DNA of 64,000 nucleotides, from positions 2,858,001-2,922,000 of the forward strand of contig JAMXDE010000006.1 in assembly GCA_026770025.1 (NCBI GenBank), given 5' to 3'. The first letter of the stretch is position 1. The number at the start of each line of letters is the position of its first letter. The stretch comes from Craspedostauros australis. Its lineage: Eukaryota > Bacillariophyta > Bacillariophyceae > Mastogloiales > Achnanthaceae. Both the position numbers and the translations under genes were made by a program. Of the stretch, positions 1 through 10,670 are shown piece after piece. The notes under the pieces are model-generated. The model was not told the DNA's origin, searched no databases, and saw only the letters and a list, made by a program, of their open reading frames with translations.

Positions 1-678
1 GTACCTGCAACGGTGTCCTACTATATATATCCAGTCTTTGCCAAAGAGAGGGTCTAGTCCCACGCTCGCCACTACGAGGGCATTTATCAGGTCGTCTTTC
101 TTGTTTGGATGTGCGTCCTTTGCGAGATCTTTGGCTTGGATGCAGATCGATCGCAAGCTGTAGCGCTTCCCACCTCCTTCGGTGGTCGGCGAGGTGATGT
201 ACAATACGCATCTGCAATCTTGCTTCTACCATCCACGACGCTGATGAGTGGAAGATCTCTTGCACGCCTTGAGATGTGTCGGCGAAGTTGACGACTTCTA
301 TCGGCTCATTGCTCTCGATGGATCGTTGGTTGAAGTAATCCCGCTGAGATCAATCTGTCGACACCGGATACTCCTTTGCCAGAATGCTCAGCTTCTGCCC
401 TCGTCTCTCTCCCTCCTTGTCTAGCTCTCAAGTCGTAGGCAGCTCAATCGTTTGGTATCTTCGCGCCACACAAACAGCCTGTTGTAGCAACACAAACAGC
501 CTTGTGGATGCAAAGAAACCGACACAAACAGAATCCTCCTGGTTTCACACAGAGAGAGCGATGGAGACCACCCACAACAACACACACGAAAGGCCATCAA
601 CAGCACAGTCACTGCTGTTGGTATTGCTGCGGATCCTCGAAGAATTGCAGAGCAGATCACTCTGCAACAATCAAAGGC
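1..678. other. 5' flank without a recognised gene
   Basis: No open frame here resembles a known protein. The reading frame of the downstream RING gene is open from about 502, but that part reads as untranslated leader: Thr/His/Cys-rich, no domain, and several ATGs in other frames. Confidence 0.5.
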
Positions 679-2631
679 ATGAGCGCTGCAAAAGAGCGCA
701 CTGCCGACTCCGCGGCTGGTGCTGACAAGCGCAACGATGACGATCACAAGCGCAACGCCATGACGGAGGAACCGCAGTCGGACGAGCACGAATCGGAGGA
801 TGAAACCGACGAAGATGACGACGACGATGACGACTATCAAGATGATCAGGAGGATCACGACGATGAAGACGATGAGATCGATGACACCTACGACCGACGT
901 TGGACGCCGCGTCAGATCTATGCCTTCGCGAGATCACGTCGCAACGTCAAGCCGCCGCAGGTCTACACGGCCGATTCTGGTTCGTTGCGTGTCAGGGCGG
1001 CACCTGCTTCGGTTGCTCCTGATTCTGATGATGGCAGCAACGGTGAGGACTCCGACGCCAGTCATGCATCTGCAGACGAGGGGATTGGTGGCAATGTCCA
1101 TGACAATGCTCATGATGATGTTCAAGACAATGCTCATGATGATGATGATGATCGTTCCACACCTCGCGTTGCTGCGCATCATGGGGACGGCATCCGCCAA
1201 AAGGGTGATGATCGCATTGCGAATGCCGCAAGCACACTCGCTGGAGGCATCAAGCACAGCTCGACCTCAACCTCTGCGTCTACCTCTGCGTCAGTGTCTG
1301 CGTCTGGCACCAATGAAGATGGGCGCCTATCTCCATCGATGCATCGACGAAAGAGGCAAAAGCAAAAGCATCAACTCTCGCAAGAGAACCCGGAGGTCCA
1401 GCGAAAACCAACACGCAAGTCCCCACCCAGTAAGAAGCCCAGCCGATCTGGTTCAGACGCTCAACCAACGAGACAGATGGACTACCTCTCCAACCTCCCC
1501 AAAACCATGAGGGATCAACGACGCTTCGATGTCTCCATGCTGCGCCCGCTCACGGTGGACTGCGATGAGAGGCATGAGGAGGATCAGGGCCAATCGATCG
1601 AGCTCATCTGCCGCGGATCCGGCCGCGTCTTCCTCTCCTTCACCAACCGCGGTCACGCCGCTCACGCACTCGGCATCACGACCGACCTCGTTGCCCAGAC
1701 ATGTCTGGCATACGAGCAGCGCAAGGAGCTCAGTCATCCACGCTGCCAAACCTACTGGCTTCGCCTCGTCAGCGAGACCAGCGCCTACATCTACGGCCGC
1801 CACGAGCGGGATTATCACCACATCGAGGAGACGCATGACGAGCGTCTACGCAAGTGGTCGCTGCTCGATCCAAACGCATCCATCGACTTTGCGCCGCGTC
1901 TCAAGCAGCTCGCCAAGCCGAAGACGCATGCCAATGCGAAGTCGCAACCGGAAGTCCCCAAAGTCAACAAGAAGACAAAGGACAAGTCCCGATCCTCCAA
2001 GGCCACCAGCGCAGGCAAGCAAAAGCACCAGAATCAGCCACACGCAGCTTCGGTCGCACCGCAAGCCAAGATGCCTCCAGTCTCCAAATCCAAACCTTCC
2101 TCCAAGCACAAGATGACCACGAACGATGCTGCGGCAAACGCATCGGCGCGGAAACCACAGAAGCCACCACCCAAGAATACAGCGCAATCAACCACGCCCG
2201 CCGCCAACACCGCCAAACGCGCACCCGCTCCCTCTGCCGATACAGAAACAAAGAAACGTGATTCCGCGTCAATCGAATCGCAGCCGCACAACGACATCGT
2301 CGACGACGAGAAGGATCAGATCGGCACGTTCTTTGAGGATTGCACCATCTACCGCCACATGGGCATCCTCGATGCCAGCATGTACCACCGCACGATCCAC
2401 AACATGGCCACGCAGCACACGCATCGCGACATTCACTGGGACGACATGTGCATCGCGTGCCAATGTCGCACCGCCATCGTCGTGTTTCATCCGTGCCATC
2501 ATCGGTTGCTGTGCGAGAACTGTTCTCTGGAATCGTGTCCGCGCTTCTGCGCGTACTGTCGCACGGATATCGAATATCGCATCCTGCCCATCAACAGCAT
2601 GTCGGTCGTCAAGCCGGCGGTGTTTTCTTGA
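679..2631 (+). CDS. RING-finger protein with long disordered N-terminus
   Basis: Predicted E3 ubiquitin ligase or RING-type adaptor of about 650 residues. The C-terminus (about residues 591-635) has a C3HC4-like zinc pattern: CIAC, then HPCHH, LCENC and FCAYC. This is a RING-HC fold placed at the extreme C-terminus, as in MGRN/IAP-like ligases. The first 250 residues are Asp/Glu-rich low complexity with two short near-repeats containing DNAHDD. Residues of about 400-540 are Lys/Pro/Ser-rich and probably disordered. A folded-looking, Arg/Tyr-containing block lies around 1530-1870 (for example RVFLSFTNRGHAAHALGI) and I do not recognise it. I chose the ATG at 679; the frame stays open to 502, and another in-frame ATG lies at 760. 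The gene converges with the next one, with only 118 bases between stops. The RING call is from visible Cys/His; the ligase role is inferred from the family. Confidence 0.75.
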   Translation: MSAAKERTADSAAGADKRNDDDHKRNAMTEEPQSDEHESEDETDEDDDDDDDYQDDQEDHDDEDDEIDDTYDRRWTPRQIYAFARSRRNVKPPQVYTADSGSLRVRAAPASVAPDSDDGSNGEDSDASHASADEGIGGNVHDNAHDDVQDNAHDDDDDRSTPRVAAHHGDGIRQKGDDRIANAASTLAGGIKHSSTSTSASTSASVSASGTNEDGRLSPSMHRRKRQKQKHQLSQENPEVQRKPTRKSPPSKKPSRSGSDAQPTRQMDYLSNLPKTMRDQRRFDVSMLRPLTVDCDERHEEDQGQSIELICRGSGRVFLSFTNRGHAAHALGITTDLVAQTCLAYEQRKELSHPRCQTYWLRLVSETSAYIYGRHERDYHHIEETHDERLRKWSLLDPNASIDFAPRLKQLAKPKTHANAKSQPEVPKVNKKTKDKSRSSKATSAGKQKHQNQPHAASVAPQAKMPPVSKSKPSSKHKMTTNDAAANASARKPQKPPPKNTAQSTTPAANTAKRAPAPSADTETKKRDSASIESQPHNDIVDDEKDQIGTFFEDCTIYRHMGILDASMYHRTIHNMATQHTHRDIHWDDMCIACQCRTAIVVFHPCHHRLLCENCSLESCPRFCAYCRTDIEYRILPINSMSVVKPAVFS

Positions 2632-2749
2632 GTCGTGGTGAGCGGGTGTCGTGAGGCACGTTGTCTGCTGCGTCATTGCAGATCTTTACTCCAAAAATCC
2701 TTGTAACACAATGTTAGCAGAGTTGTATTGAATTCTATGTACGGTAGAT

Positions 2750-4120
2750 CTATGGAGCCGCTGATATCCCAGTATCCCTGGGCGTAGACAGCCATAACTG
2801 CAGACACGAGACAATTCCAACTTGTTTGCGAACGGAAGTGTCTACATCATGATCCTCTTCCTCCTCACTGTGTGGCTCGGCCACGTCAACGTCGCCGTCG
2901 TCCAGGTACTCCTGGTACTGCATCAGCGGCGACGACTCGACCGATGGTTTGCGCCGCTTGAGCTGCCGCAGACGCGTGGCCATCGCCTTCTCGACCTGAT
3001 GGCGCTGCCGTTCGATCGTCGCGACGAGCTGCATCGTGCGGTGCTGCTCCTCCAGTATCTGACGCTGCGTCTCCTTGTTCAATGCATCGACGACCTGCGT
3101 CATGCGATGCGGCATGGTGGCGACGACCTGGTGGTAGGCCCGCTGCGACGCTTCCGCTATCTGCGGTTGATAGATGTTGTGCACATCGTGGTGGATCTGG
3201 TTCTGCAGCTTGGTCTTGGTGTCATTCTGAAGGCACTGCACCTGGGTCTCGTAGTGATCGAGGAAGGCGCGATCGGCGTCGACGCGGCGGCCCAGCTCGA
3301 GTCTGAGCTCCTTGGCTTGCTTGTTGGTGAAATCGACCGCCACGCGGACCTTGCCGCAGTACAATTGCAGCGTGCTGAAGCGGTTCTGCAGATCCTCCAA
3401 GCGATGGTAGAGCTGTTTCATCGACAGTTGTGTTTCGAACTGCCGCGTTTGCTCATCGGTGTCGGTGTCCGCGTCAACGTCAACGTCGAGGCTGCCTTCT
3501 TCACTGTCATAGTCGCTGCTCAGACTCAAATGGATGTCCATACCAATGTCGTTGCCGTTGCCGTTGGCGCTGGTGCTGGTCCCACCCGCCATCGCTGCCG
3601 CATCATCTCGCGTTGATCCATCGGGCTGAGACTGCAACTGCAGTCGCAACTGCGTCTCGAGGATGAGGATATCATCGTAAATGGCATCGAGCTCCTCTTC
3701 ATGCGGCAGATCCCACTGCCGCTGCAGCTTGACGCTGCTGCCACCCCGCATGCGCGACGACGACGACGGAGTCGGTGACACCCACAATGCGCGGCGCAAC
3801 GTCCTCGTCAATTTGCGCTGTTTGCGACGATGATGCAACGCGGTGGACTGCTGCACGTTGCCGCTGTCGTGCAAGATCTCGGCCAAGTAGTACCGCGACG
3901 AGCAGTCCACCACAGCCGCGATGTCCTCCGGAATGTGCTCGTACTTGTGCCGATCGCGGCTTCGCATGGTCTGCCGCAGGGTCTTCTTCCATCGCGAGAG
4001 CCATGACGTTTGGGGGGACCTGGATGCCGCAGATGAATGCACTTCGCAGACGCCCATGCTCAGTGCAACTGCCAACCAAAGCAGCCGCCTGCTGATGGCC
4101 AACGTGGATGTCGATGCCAT
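2750..4120 (-). CDS. Secreted or membrane-targeted coiled-coil protein, unknown function
   Basis: Encodes 456 residues. The N-terminus has a basic start, then a hydrophobic core LLWLAVALSMGVCEV, which fits a cleavable signal peptide ending near HSSA. The next 100 residues are basic and include a Lys/Arg-rich block. The middle (about 190-225) is Asp/Glu-rich. Roughly residues 225-390 are Leu/Gln/Arg-rich with heptad-like spacing and read as a long coiled coil. No enzymatic motif was recognised. No Phe follows the predicted cleavage site, so plastid targeting is not indicated. The gene runs head to head with the CDF gene at 11438, and a 6.2-kb transposon now sits about 340 bases upstream of its ATG. 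Coding status rests on length, a convincing signal peptide and codon use; function is unknown. Confidence 0.65.
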   Translation of the reverse strand: MASTSTLAISRRLLWLAVALSMGVCEVHSSAASRSPQTSWLSRWKKTLRQTMRSRDRHKYEHIPEDIAAVVDCSSRYYLAEILHDSGNVQQSTALHHRRKQRKLTRTLRRALWVSPTPSSSSRMRGGSSVKLQRQWDLPHEEELDAIYDDILILETQLRLQLQSQPDGSTRDDAAAMAGGTSTSANGNGNDIGMDIHLSLSSDYDSEEGSLDVDVDADTDTDEQTRQFETQLSMKQLYHRLEDLQNRFSTLQLYCGKVRVAVDFTNKQAKELRLELGRRVDADRAFLDHYETQVQCLQNDTKTKLQNQIHHDVHNIYQPQIAEASQRAYHQVVATMPHRMTQVVDALNKETQRQILEEQHRTMQLVATIERQRHQVEKAMATRLRQLKRRKPSVESSPLMQYQEYLDDGDVDVAEPHSEEEEDHDVDTSVRKQVGIVSCLQLWLSTPRDTGISAAP

Positions 4121-4461
4121 GGTCGACGTGCAAGCGCAAGTGGAAGTTGGCGATGAGAACCGCAGAGGCAGTATGTCCGTGCGGTCTATGGCACTGCTCG
4201 TACAGGAGTGATGGCTCTTGACCGGCCAAAGCTTGACTGCTGCGTGTATCTCTCAATGTGATTCTCGTCGGCAGGCTCCTGCTCTTTCGATGTTGATGCT
4301 CTGGCTCGTAGTGGTATTGTTCACTATCAGTGTTGTGGACTTCACAAAGTCATCCTCTTCCTCTCTCTGTTGTGGAGCCAACCAAGAGAGCAGCTGCACC
4401 AACGCTCGTTGGTTCCTCCTGCGTCCTCGCGGTTCGCGTCTGGACAGATGCTGATTGGTGG
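4121..4461. other. Short gap between the coiled-coil gene and the transposon end
   Basis: Upstream region of the minus-strand gene ending at 4120. It probably contains the core promoter, but I see no clear TATA box. The left boundary of the Harbinger-type element follows. Confidence 0.4.
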
Positions 4462-4464
4462 CAG

Positions 4465-4486
4465 GGAGTCATCGTAAACGTTACAA
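4465..4486 (+). repeat. Left terminal inverted repeat
   Basis: Starts GGAGTCATCGTAAACGTTAC and is preceded by the target duplication CAG at 4462-4464. It matches the reverse complement of the right end at 20 of 22 positions; the mismatches are C/A and T/C. Confidence 0.75.
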
Positions 4487-4802
4487 AATAAAACGTTTTG
4501 TATTTAGGTCACGAATTATCAACGTTTCGTTACAGTCGAGTAAATCGACAACGGCAATCCGTTTGGTGGTTGGATGGTGACTGTGGCAATTCAGGTTTGT
4601 TGTGTTCGTTCCTGTTGCTACTATCGGTGTTGGCTTATTCTAGTAGCGCACTGACTTGGTTCTGTTTGTTTGTGGGTGTTGTTGTTTATGTGTGTGTGTG
4701 TGTGTGTTTTGGTTGGTGCTCATTTGTTGCCCATTGTGCGCTTTTCACTGCCTGATGTGTTGTTGAGCGAGCATCCTCTTGTAACATGAAATTGGTTGGG
4801 GC

Positions 4803-6960
4803 TCATGTATGCACTGTTGATGCAAGTCCATCCTCAGAGACAGCAGCTGAATGACCTCCTGTTGTGACAGAGATTGGAGCGCCATCCATTCGTTGGTGTA
4901 CGGAATCGTTTTGGCTCAGCACATTGTCATTCTCGCGACGATGGACAAACCCTGCAGTGGGGGCTTGTGGCATGTCCGAGATCGAGAAGGTGGTGTTGTC
5001 AATGTTGGTTGCTGCTGCGCGCTGCTGCTCCACCATGCGAGCATACTTGGCCTTCTCCTCCTCAAGTGCTCTCATTTTCTCCACAAGACGAGCATTGTGA
5101 GCTTGCGCAGCACAGACCTGCGCTTCTGCCTCGGATGAAGCTCTCTGTTGCGCCAATTTTGTGCGAGCATTTGCCTGCTCAATGAGCGCTCAGGCTTCCT
5201 GCTCTGGCTGGCGACGACAGGCCTCCTCCTGTTGTGCATGAGCCTCTGCCGCTTGGCTGCATGCTCCCTCCTCCTCGTTCTTGTGGCGCCCAATAGAGCA
5301 CAGTGCGAAGTTTGCAGCTCCTGGCATGTTGCCAAAATGGCTTGCTGCTCCTTGCTGTCCTCAACCAAACCCTTGTTGATGTGGCTGAGTTGGGGTTGCA
5401 AATGGCTGTGTGCCAAACCCAGCAGCAGCGAATCCATGCCTGTTGGCAGCGACACCATGGTGTCCTGAGAATGCTGGGGCTCCTGGTGATGGAGAGAAGA
5501 CGCTGGGCGCAAACCAGTTGTGGCTGCGTTGTGGAGTTCCAAACGGTGCTCCACCAAATGTGTTGTTTGGCTCCATCCCCTCGTTAGTACGTGAGATGGT
5601 GTGACCAAGTGGAATCGCCGCCTTCTGCTGCCGCTCAAAACAGAATGCCGCAATGGTGAATGACCCAAGACTGTTGTAGATGATGTGGTACTGTGCAGGC
5701 ATCGGCATCTTCATCACAGCATGCCAGAAGTTGTTGTCTATCTGGAAGTCAACACTTACCCTGCGCATGACTGCAAGTTCACTTTTCTCATCAGCTTGCA
5801 ACTGTGCTATTGAGCAAAGTGCTTCTTGTCCCTGACAAAGGCCAACGGAAATTGAGGACAATCCGTGAATGGCCCATAAATGCTGCTTGCAGAGCAATAA
5901 ATCACTGGCAGCTTGTATGCCAGTTTAATGCTCCACCTGTCATCCTTGCTGGAGGAGCAAATAGATTCTGGGTTGACAGGAGGCTCGAGCACAAAGAAGA
6001 TGTGGACTCCATGATGGTTGCAGATCAGAATGCCTCCCAACACTGGATCCAGCGCATTCTCTTGAAACGATCCTTGCTTGACCATGTTGGCACTCGAAGG
6101 TGTCACGATTTCCTCGTTTCCTTTCACATGGTTGATGTTGAGGCTGCGCATTGCTTCTTGAATGTTGTTGTTGTTGCGGATAGGTGTTGTGCTCTTTGGT
6201 GTGGTGTTTGGTGTGAACTTCGTGGTTTTGGGCACTGTGGTACAATGAGGCATGATGAATGGTGAAGTGGCAAGGCTGAGATTGTCGTCAATGAAGTTGG
6301 GTGACAGTTGATCCATGGAAGCTCCGTCCGATTTGGAGCCAGCAAATGAGAAGCTCTTGTCAGTGCTGTTGCTGATGTCGTTGGTACCGCTGGCTCTGTT
6401 GGAGTGTGGTGTGCTTACAACTGTTGGTGAATTAGAAAGCTTCTCCTCATCATCACAGCTGGCATTGTCCTCATCTTTGTTGTTGGGTTCAAAATCCTCG
6501 TCATTCGTGTCATCGCTGTTGTTGTGGCCTGATGGGTGGTACCAGAGAGTGTCTTGACGTTCTTTCGTCAAATCGCTGTAATTTTCAGGCATGCTCAGCC
6601 ACACTTGGCATGAAACTTGAGTCCAAACCCTGAAAGCACAAAGAGGATATGAGTGGTTGTGGTGAGCAACACAAAGCCAACATCAAACCACCATCAGATG
6701 CTCTCAGTCAATGCATACCTTTGCCAGTTTGCAGGAACTTCTGCAAGGCTTGTGACAGCTTCTGGAGTTGCGTTGGAGGTTCTGCTTCATGTACTTAGCT
6801 TGCCAATCGGTGTGCATTTCCCAGAAATGGTTGAGTCCTTCGATGGAGGGATGGAAGTGTGGAGGTGTTTTGCTGAAGCCTTTGATTGTGTACGTTGCGT
6901 GGTTGCCTGTTGCTGACCAGCAGCCATCGTCATTTCGATTTTGTGGCATCGTGCATGATT
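4803..6960 (-). pseudogene. Harbinger accessory gene, broken
   Basis: Second gene of the element, read 6960 to 4803. The first exon encodes a helical stretch with HFWEMHTDW and KYMKQNL. It ends at a GTATGC donor (6718), with an 89-base intron to a TTTCAG acceptor (6630). The second exon carries an Asp/Asn/Ser-rich linker (6200-6600), a folded-looking block with DPVLGGILICNHHGVHIFF and WSIKLAYKLPVIY (5810-6060), then a Gly/Phe/Pro-rich linker. It ends in an Ala/Glu/Gln coiled coil (about 4960-5190, LVEKMRALEEEKAKY). Damage: a frameshift near 5810-5835, probably another near 6860, an uncertain phase at 6600-6630, and in-frame TGA codons at 5361-5363 and about 5187-5189. PIF/Harbinger elements usually carry a Myb-like second protein; I cannot identify a Myb domain here, so the role is inferred from position only. 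A related, diverged gene lies at 51560-54148. Confidence 0.5.
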
Positions 6961-6967
6961 TGTGCAC

Positions 6968-8884
6968 ACATGACGATCCGCATCGATTCTACAACAACAG
7001 CATGAGTTGGGAGGAAAATAGATGGATTGAAACGAGCAATCCAAGAGTGTTATGTTTGCAAGTCAGGGTCAGCACATGCACAAGTTCTATCGAGCGAGCG
7101 CACCTCTGATGTGCAGAGAAGGCAAAGTCACCCAAAGCCACGAACGACGAATCGCTACGACTTGTTTGTACTACAACTAACAGCAAGGTTTGTAACACTA
7201 TGATCTAGAGCACTCAAGTATTCAAACAGGCTCATCGTGGAACATCATCGCACTATTCATCTCTTGCCGTTTGCAGTTCGAGGAGGAGGACACTCGTTTT
7301 GTGGCGCTGTTGTGCTCATTTCGTGATTGAGTTTTGTTTGTGAGAAGCTGCGCGGCCCCGCTTGTTGTTCAGTTTTTCGGTTTGCGGAACGGACACAAAT
7401 CATGTTGATGTGATCACGTGTTATCGGTGACGACAACTCGAATTCTTGTGACGTCGTCGTGCCAAAATCGTCCGACAGGACGCGTTTTTTGTCCGACAAA
7501 GCAAACCTTCAAGTCGTGTCGTATTATCAACGAAACGTGAACGCAAGCCGGTTCTCGGTAGAACTCCAGTAGGAACTGTTCGTAGGATCTTCCCTCAGAG
7601 AGGTTTTGTTCCCCAAATAACGACAAAACAAAACACAACTCGCCAAACACCGTTTCAAACAGAAATGGGAGGAAGGCCCAGTGCGATTCTTGTCTGTCGT
7701 CAATTTGTTTTGCGATGTCGTCAATTTATTTTGCGATGTCGTCACTGTATTTTGATTTGTCGTATCGGACGGCAGGGCTTGTCGTTGTGACAATGGTTTC
7801 CGTTTGATGGAACGAATTCAACTGTTTGATGCTGGCCATTGCAGTCCCGCCTCGCGCTCTGTTCACATGGTGCTGTGTGCGCGCATTCGTGTGCGCGTGA
7901 CGGTGCTGGATGCGAGATTTGCGTGGTTCTGTTTCGTGCATGCTGTGTTTCCTGCCAGACGTGTCAACTCAGCGTTCGATTTTCGTGGCGGAGCAACTTC
8001 GCGCCAAAAGCCGCACAGAGGAATGAACCAACAGCAACACCTGTGCGGGTTGAATTGCGATCGGCACCTCTCGAGCATCACAGCACATCACATCGACCAC
8101 CAAACGTGGCCCCCTGCTTCTCGTCTCTGCACCACGACGCCTGGAATCCACGCAAGAGGCACTCAACACAACAAACAACGCAAGCCTGCTTGGCGAGGCA
8201 TTTTATCGCCAGATACGATCCTGACAAGTTGCGGTTGGTGTTTTGCCTGACAGTGCGGTTTGTTATCGAATGGTGTTGGTTGCGAGACATGCGTATGATA
8301 CAAACTTGGTGAGGAGTAGTACATCATCATGTACTGATGGTGAAGACGAGCTTGGCACGGTTTGCATGTACTGTTTACTCTGCCATCATTGTCTCTTCGT
8401 TCTACTCTTGTTCGTCCAAGAAGTCCGTCATTGTGATCTGTGCTCAAGAGGATCATGGTCCGCACAACTGAATACCTAGTGTATTCACTGCCGTGACAGT
8501 GTTGTACGCAATGGCTTGTCGTCGCTCATCAAGCTTCGTGTGGAGTATTGCAATTGCATACCATGTCGCCTGCAATATTGCATGGAACAGAAACCATGAA
8601 TGCAGCATGTCCGGTATCGACCGACTCGATGAGTTGGCTCACACAACCTCCATGTGATCAATCGCGCTATCAAGATGTTTGGAGCGAACAATGAAATGAA
8701 TACCGCGATGTGGAGCATACTACTTGCACTTGCAGTGGCTCCTATTAGAGCACATCTGAATAGAATAGAGACGAGGTGTGATACCATGTGAACTTGGTTG
8801 CTCTCAGCTGATACTGTGCTACTGATGGAACAGATCGAGCCCATCTTTGCCATTGCTATGAGCAGGTGAATGGTGAATGATGTC
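6968..8884. other. Interior of the transposon between its two genes
   Basis: No convincing coding region. It contains a three-unit 21-bp tandem repeat at 7695-7757. Short open frames here have neither a domain nor a conserved look. Confidence 0.5.
7695..7757 (+). repeat. 21-bp tandem repeat, three units
   Basis: Units start TGTCGTCAATTTGTTTTGCG at 7695, 7716 and 7737. The third unit is diverged and a fourth partial start (TGTCGTAT) follows. Because 21 is a multiple of 3, the repeat also reads through on the minus strand as a QNKLTTS-like peptide, but nothing around it supports a gene. Confidence 0.7.
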
Positions 8885-9958
8885 TCAGTATGTGACATGG
8901 AATGGCTGATTGCCTGCATTGATCTGAATCTGGGTGATTGTGGCAATGGCCTTGAGCATATACTTGTGTAGGTTGCAATCATGGAGGAAGCTCTTCTCAA
9001 GGATCTTCCGGTTCTTGAACCTGCCAATAATGGTCTTGTGTCGTGCTCTTGCGATGCCCTTGGCCCTCTTCTCTGCCATGGAGACGAAGTTGCCAGATGT
9101 TCTGATGCATTCATCGCCGCGATATCCGCGATCATCCTTGATCATCTTGCCATCGTCAAAGTAATTCTTGAGACCTAATTGAAAGATCTTGAGGTATAGA
9201 TGAGACCCACAAGGGAAGGACCCATTGATCCAAACAATGCCGCCACATTGGATGGAGATCCCAACTTCATATTGCAACCAGGCCCACAGAATTTGTGGGA
9301 GTACCACTTCTTGTTGAATGAGGTTGGCCCTGCGATCTGGAAATCTGTGCCATCCACCGTAACCTTGCATGAGAGGTCAACTTGGCCAAGGTTACAGTGC
9401 TCCCACATAACCTGAAAAGGAATATGCACAATGAGTGTGAGTGTGCTCATTTGGAATCGAGCAATTGCACATTGTCACAGCAAAGTAGACTCAGGCAGAC
9501 TTCATGTGAACTTACCACAGTGTAGAGCTTCGAAGCAATCTGCTTGATGACTTGCCATATGTATCTCTTCAGCATCCAATCTGCCACTCCAAGGAAAAAC
9601 AAGCCATGTGCACAGTGGGATAGTGATGCAAATAGTACAGTATCCACAACAGATGCTTGGGCTTGAACAGAGCAGCAAAGTTGCAGTGCTCCCAGATGCG
9701 AAGGCACAAGTGTGGATTCACACCGAATGTGGATGCGAAGCTCTCTCCAAACTGTGACTGCGCAAAAGGGTGGTTGCCATTTCTGACTTTCAGAGAGATG
9801 TTCATCAGGAACTGACCAAAGATCACAAGTTGCCAACATTCACATTGACCGAGTCGAAACAAGATGGCATGCTTGTGTTGATGTGTGATGACGATTGTGA
9901 TGGCTTTTGTTTGATCAAATTTCAGAATGTATCCGCTCGATGATGATGTTGGGTGCAT
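8885..9958 (-). pseudogene. DDE_4 (PIF/Harbinger-type) transposase, broken
   Basis: Read 9958 to 8885. The N-terminal helical part has FGVNPHLCLRIWEHC and KPKHLLWILYYLHHYP, typical of the family upstream of the catalytic core. A GTAAGT donor (9515) and TTTTCAG acceptor (9412) bound a 104-base intron at the same place as in the second copy. The core has VDGTDFQI (first Asp kept), YSHKFCGPG, YEVGISIQ and GSFPCGS. The second catalytic Asp position is Tyr (SHLYLKIF), and the catalytic Glu is Lys (RARHKTI). Frameshifts occur near 9580-9600 and near 9290. Loss of two catalytic residues plus two frameshifts means it cannot encode an active transposase. It lies inside the element with ends at 4465 and 10692. 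Confidence 0.8.
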
Positions 9959-10670
9959 GTTTTTGTTTGTGGTCGTTGTTTCAGTGCCAGGATGGCATCA
10001 TGGAGATCTTTTGTGGCTGCCAACCTCAGTTAGCTGGATTGTATCAATGCACAAATGAGGAAAGGGAGATCAATGGCATGGGAATCAACATGGAATGCAG
10101 ATTGAGGAACCCACATTTGATCCAATTGCTACATGATGCATCACAACAGCAAAGACTGACACCACTCATCCTTGATGTGCTTGTCATGATGAGCAGTGGG
10201 ATGAAAGCAATGACACTCGAATCAAGGATTGTTAATGGCAGCGATGGTCAGAGGAGCAAACCTACCAAGAGGAGTCAAATATTCCATCAGCTTGCTTGGA
10301 GTAGTTTCATCTTGTGAAAGACATGTGAGTTTTCATTGGTGGGATGTGATGTGATGGGATGTGTGGCAACTGGTCGTTAATCACGACTTGATGTAGGGGA
10401 CGGAACACACCACACCGGCGCGCCAGCATTGTTGAATCGAAGAAATATAGCCAAATTAGAACCTTCTGAGGAGGAATATTCAAAGTAGCCATCTCACTTG
10501 TTCTTGATGTTTGAGCAGATTGTTGGTGTTGAGGCGGATTGTGTTGTAGTTTGGCTGGGTGGGTCGATTGTATTCGTTTTGATTTAGTCGAAGTGGTCGT
10601 TGTGTTCTCAGCTCTTCTGTGCTCTTGTTATGGGACCCGTGATGTCAGCAAAAAAGCAAATTATAGTTTT

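Noticed and set aside
502-678. Longer N-terminus for the RING protein
   Set aside because: Frame is open, but the text is His/Thr/Cys-rich leader-like; the ATG at 679 begins the protein-like part.
9907-10317. 136-codon plus-strand open frame inside the transposon
   Set aside because: Opposite strand to the transposase, no domain, Met/Gln-rich chance frame.
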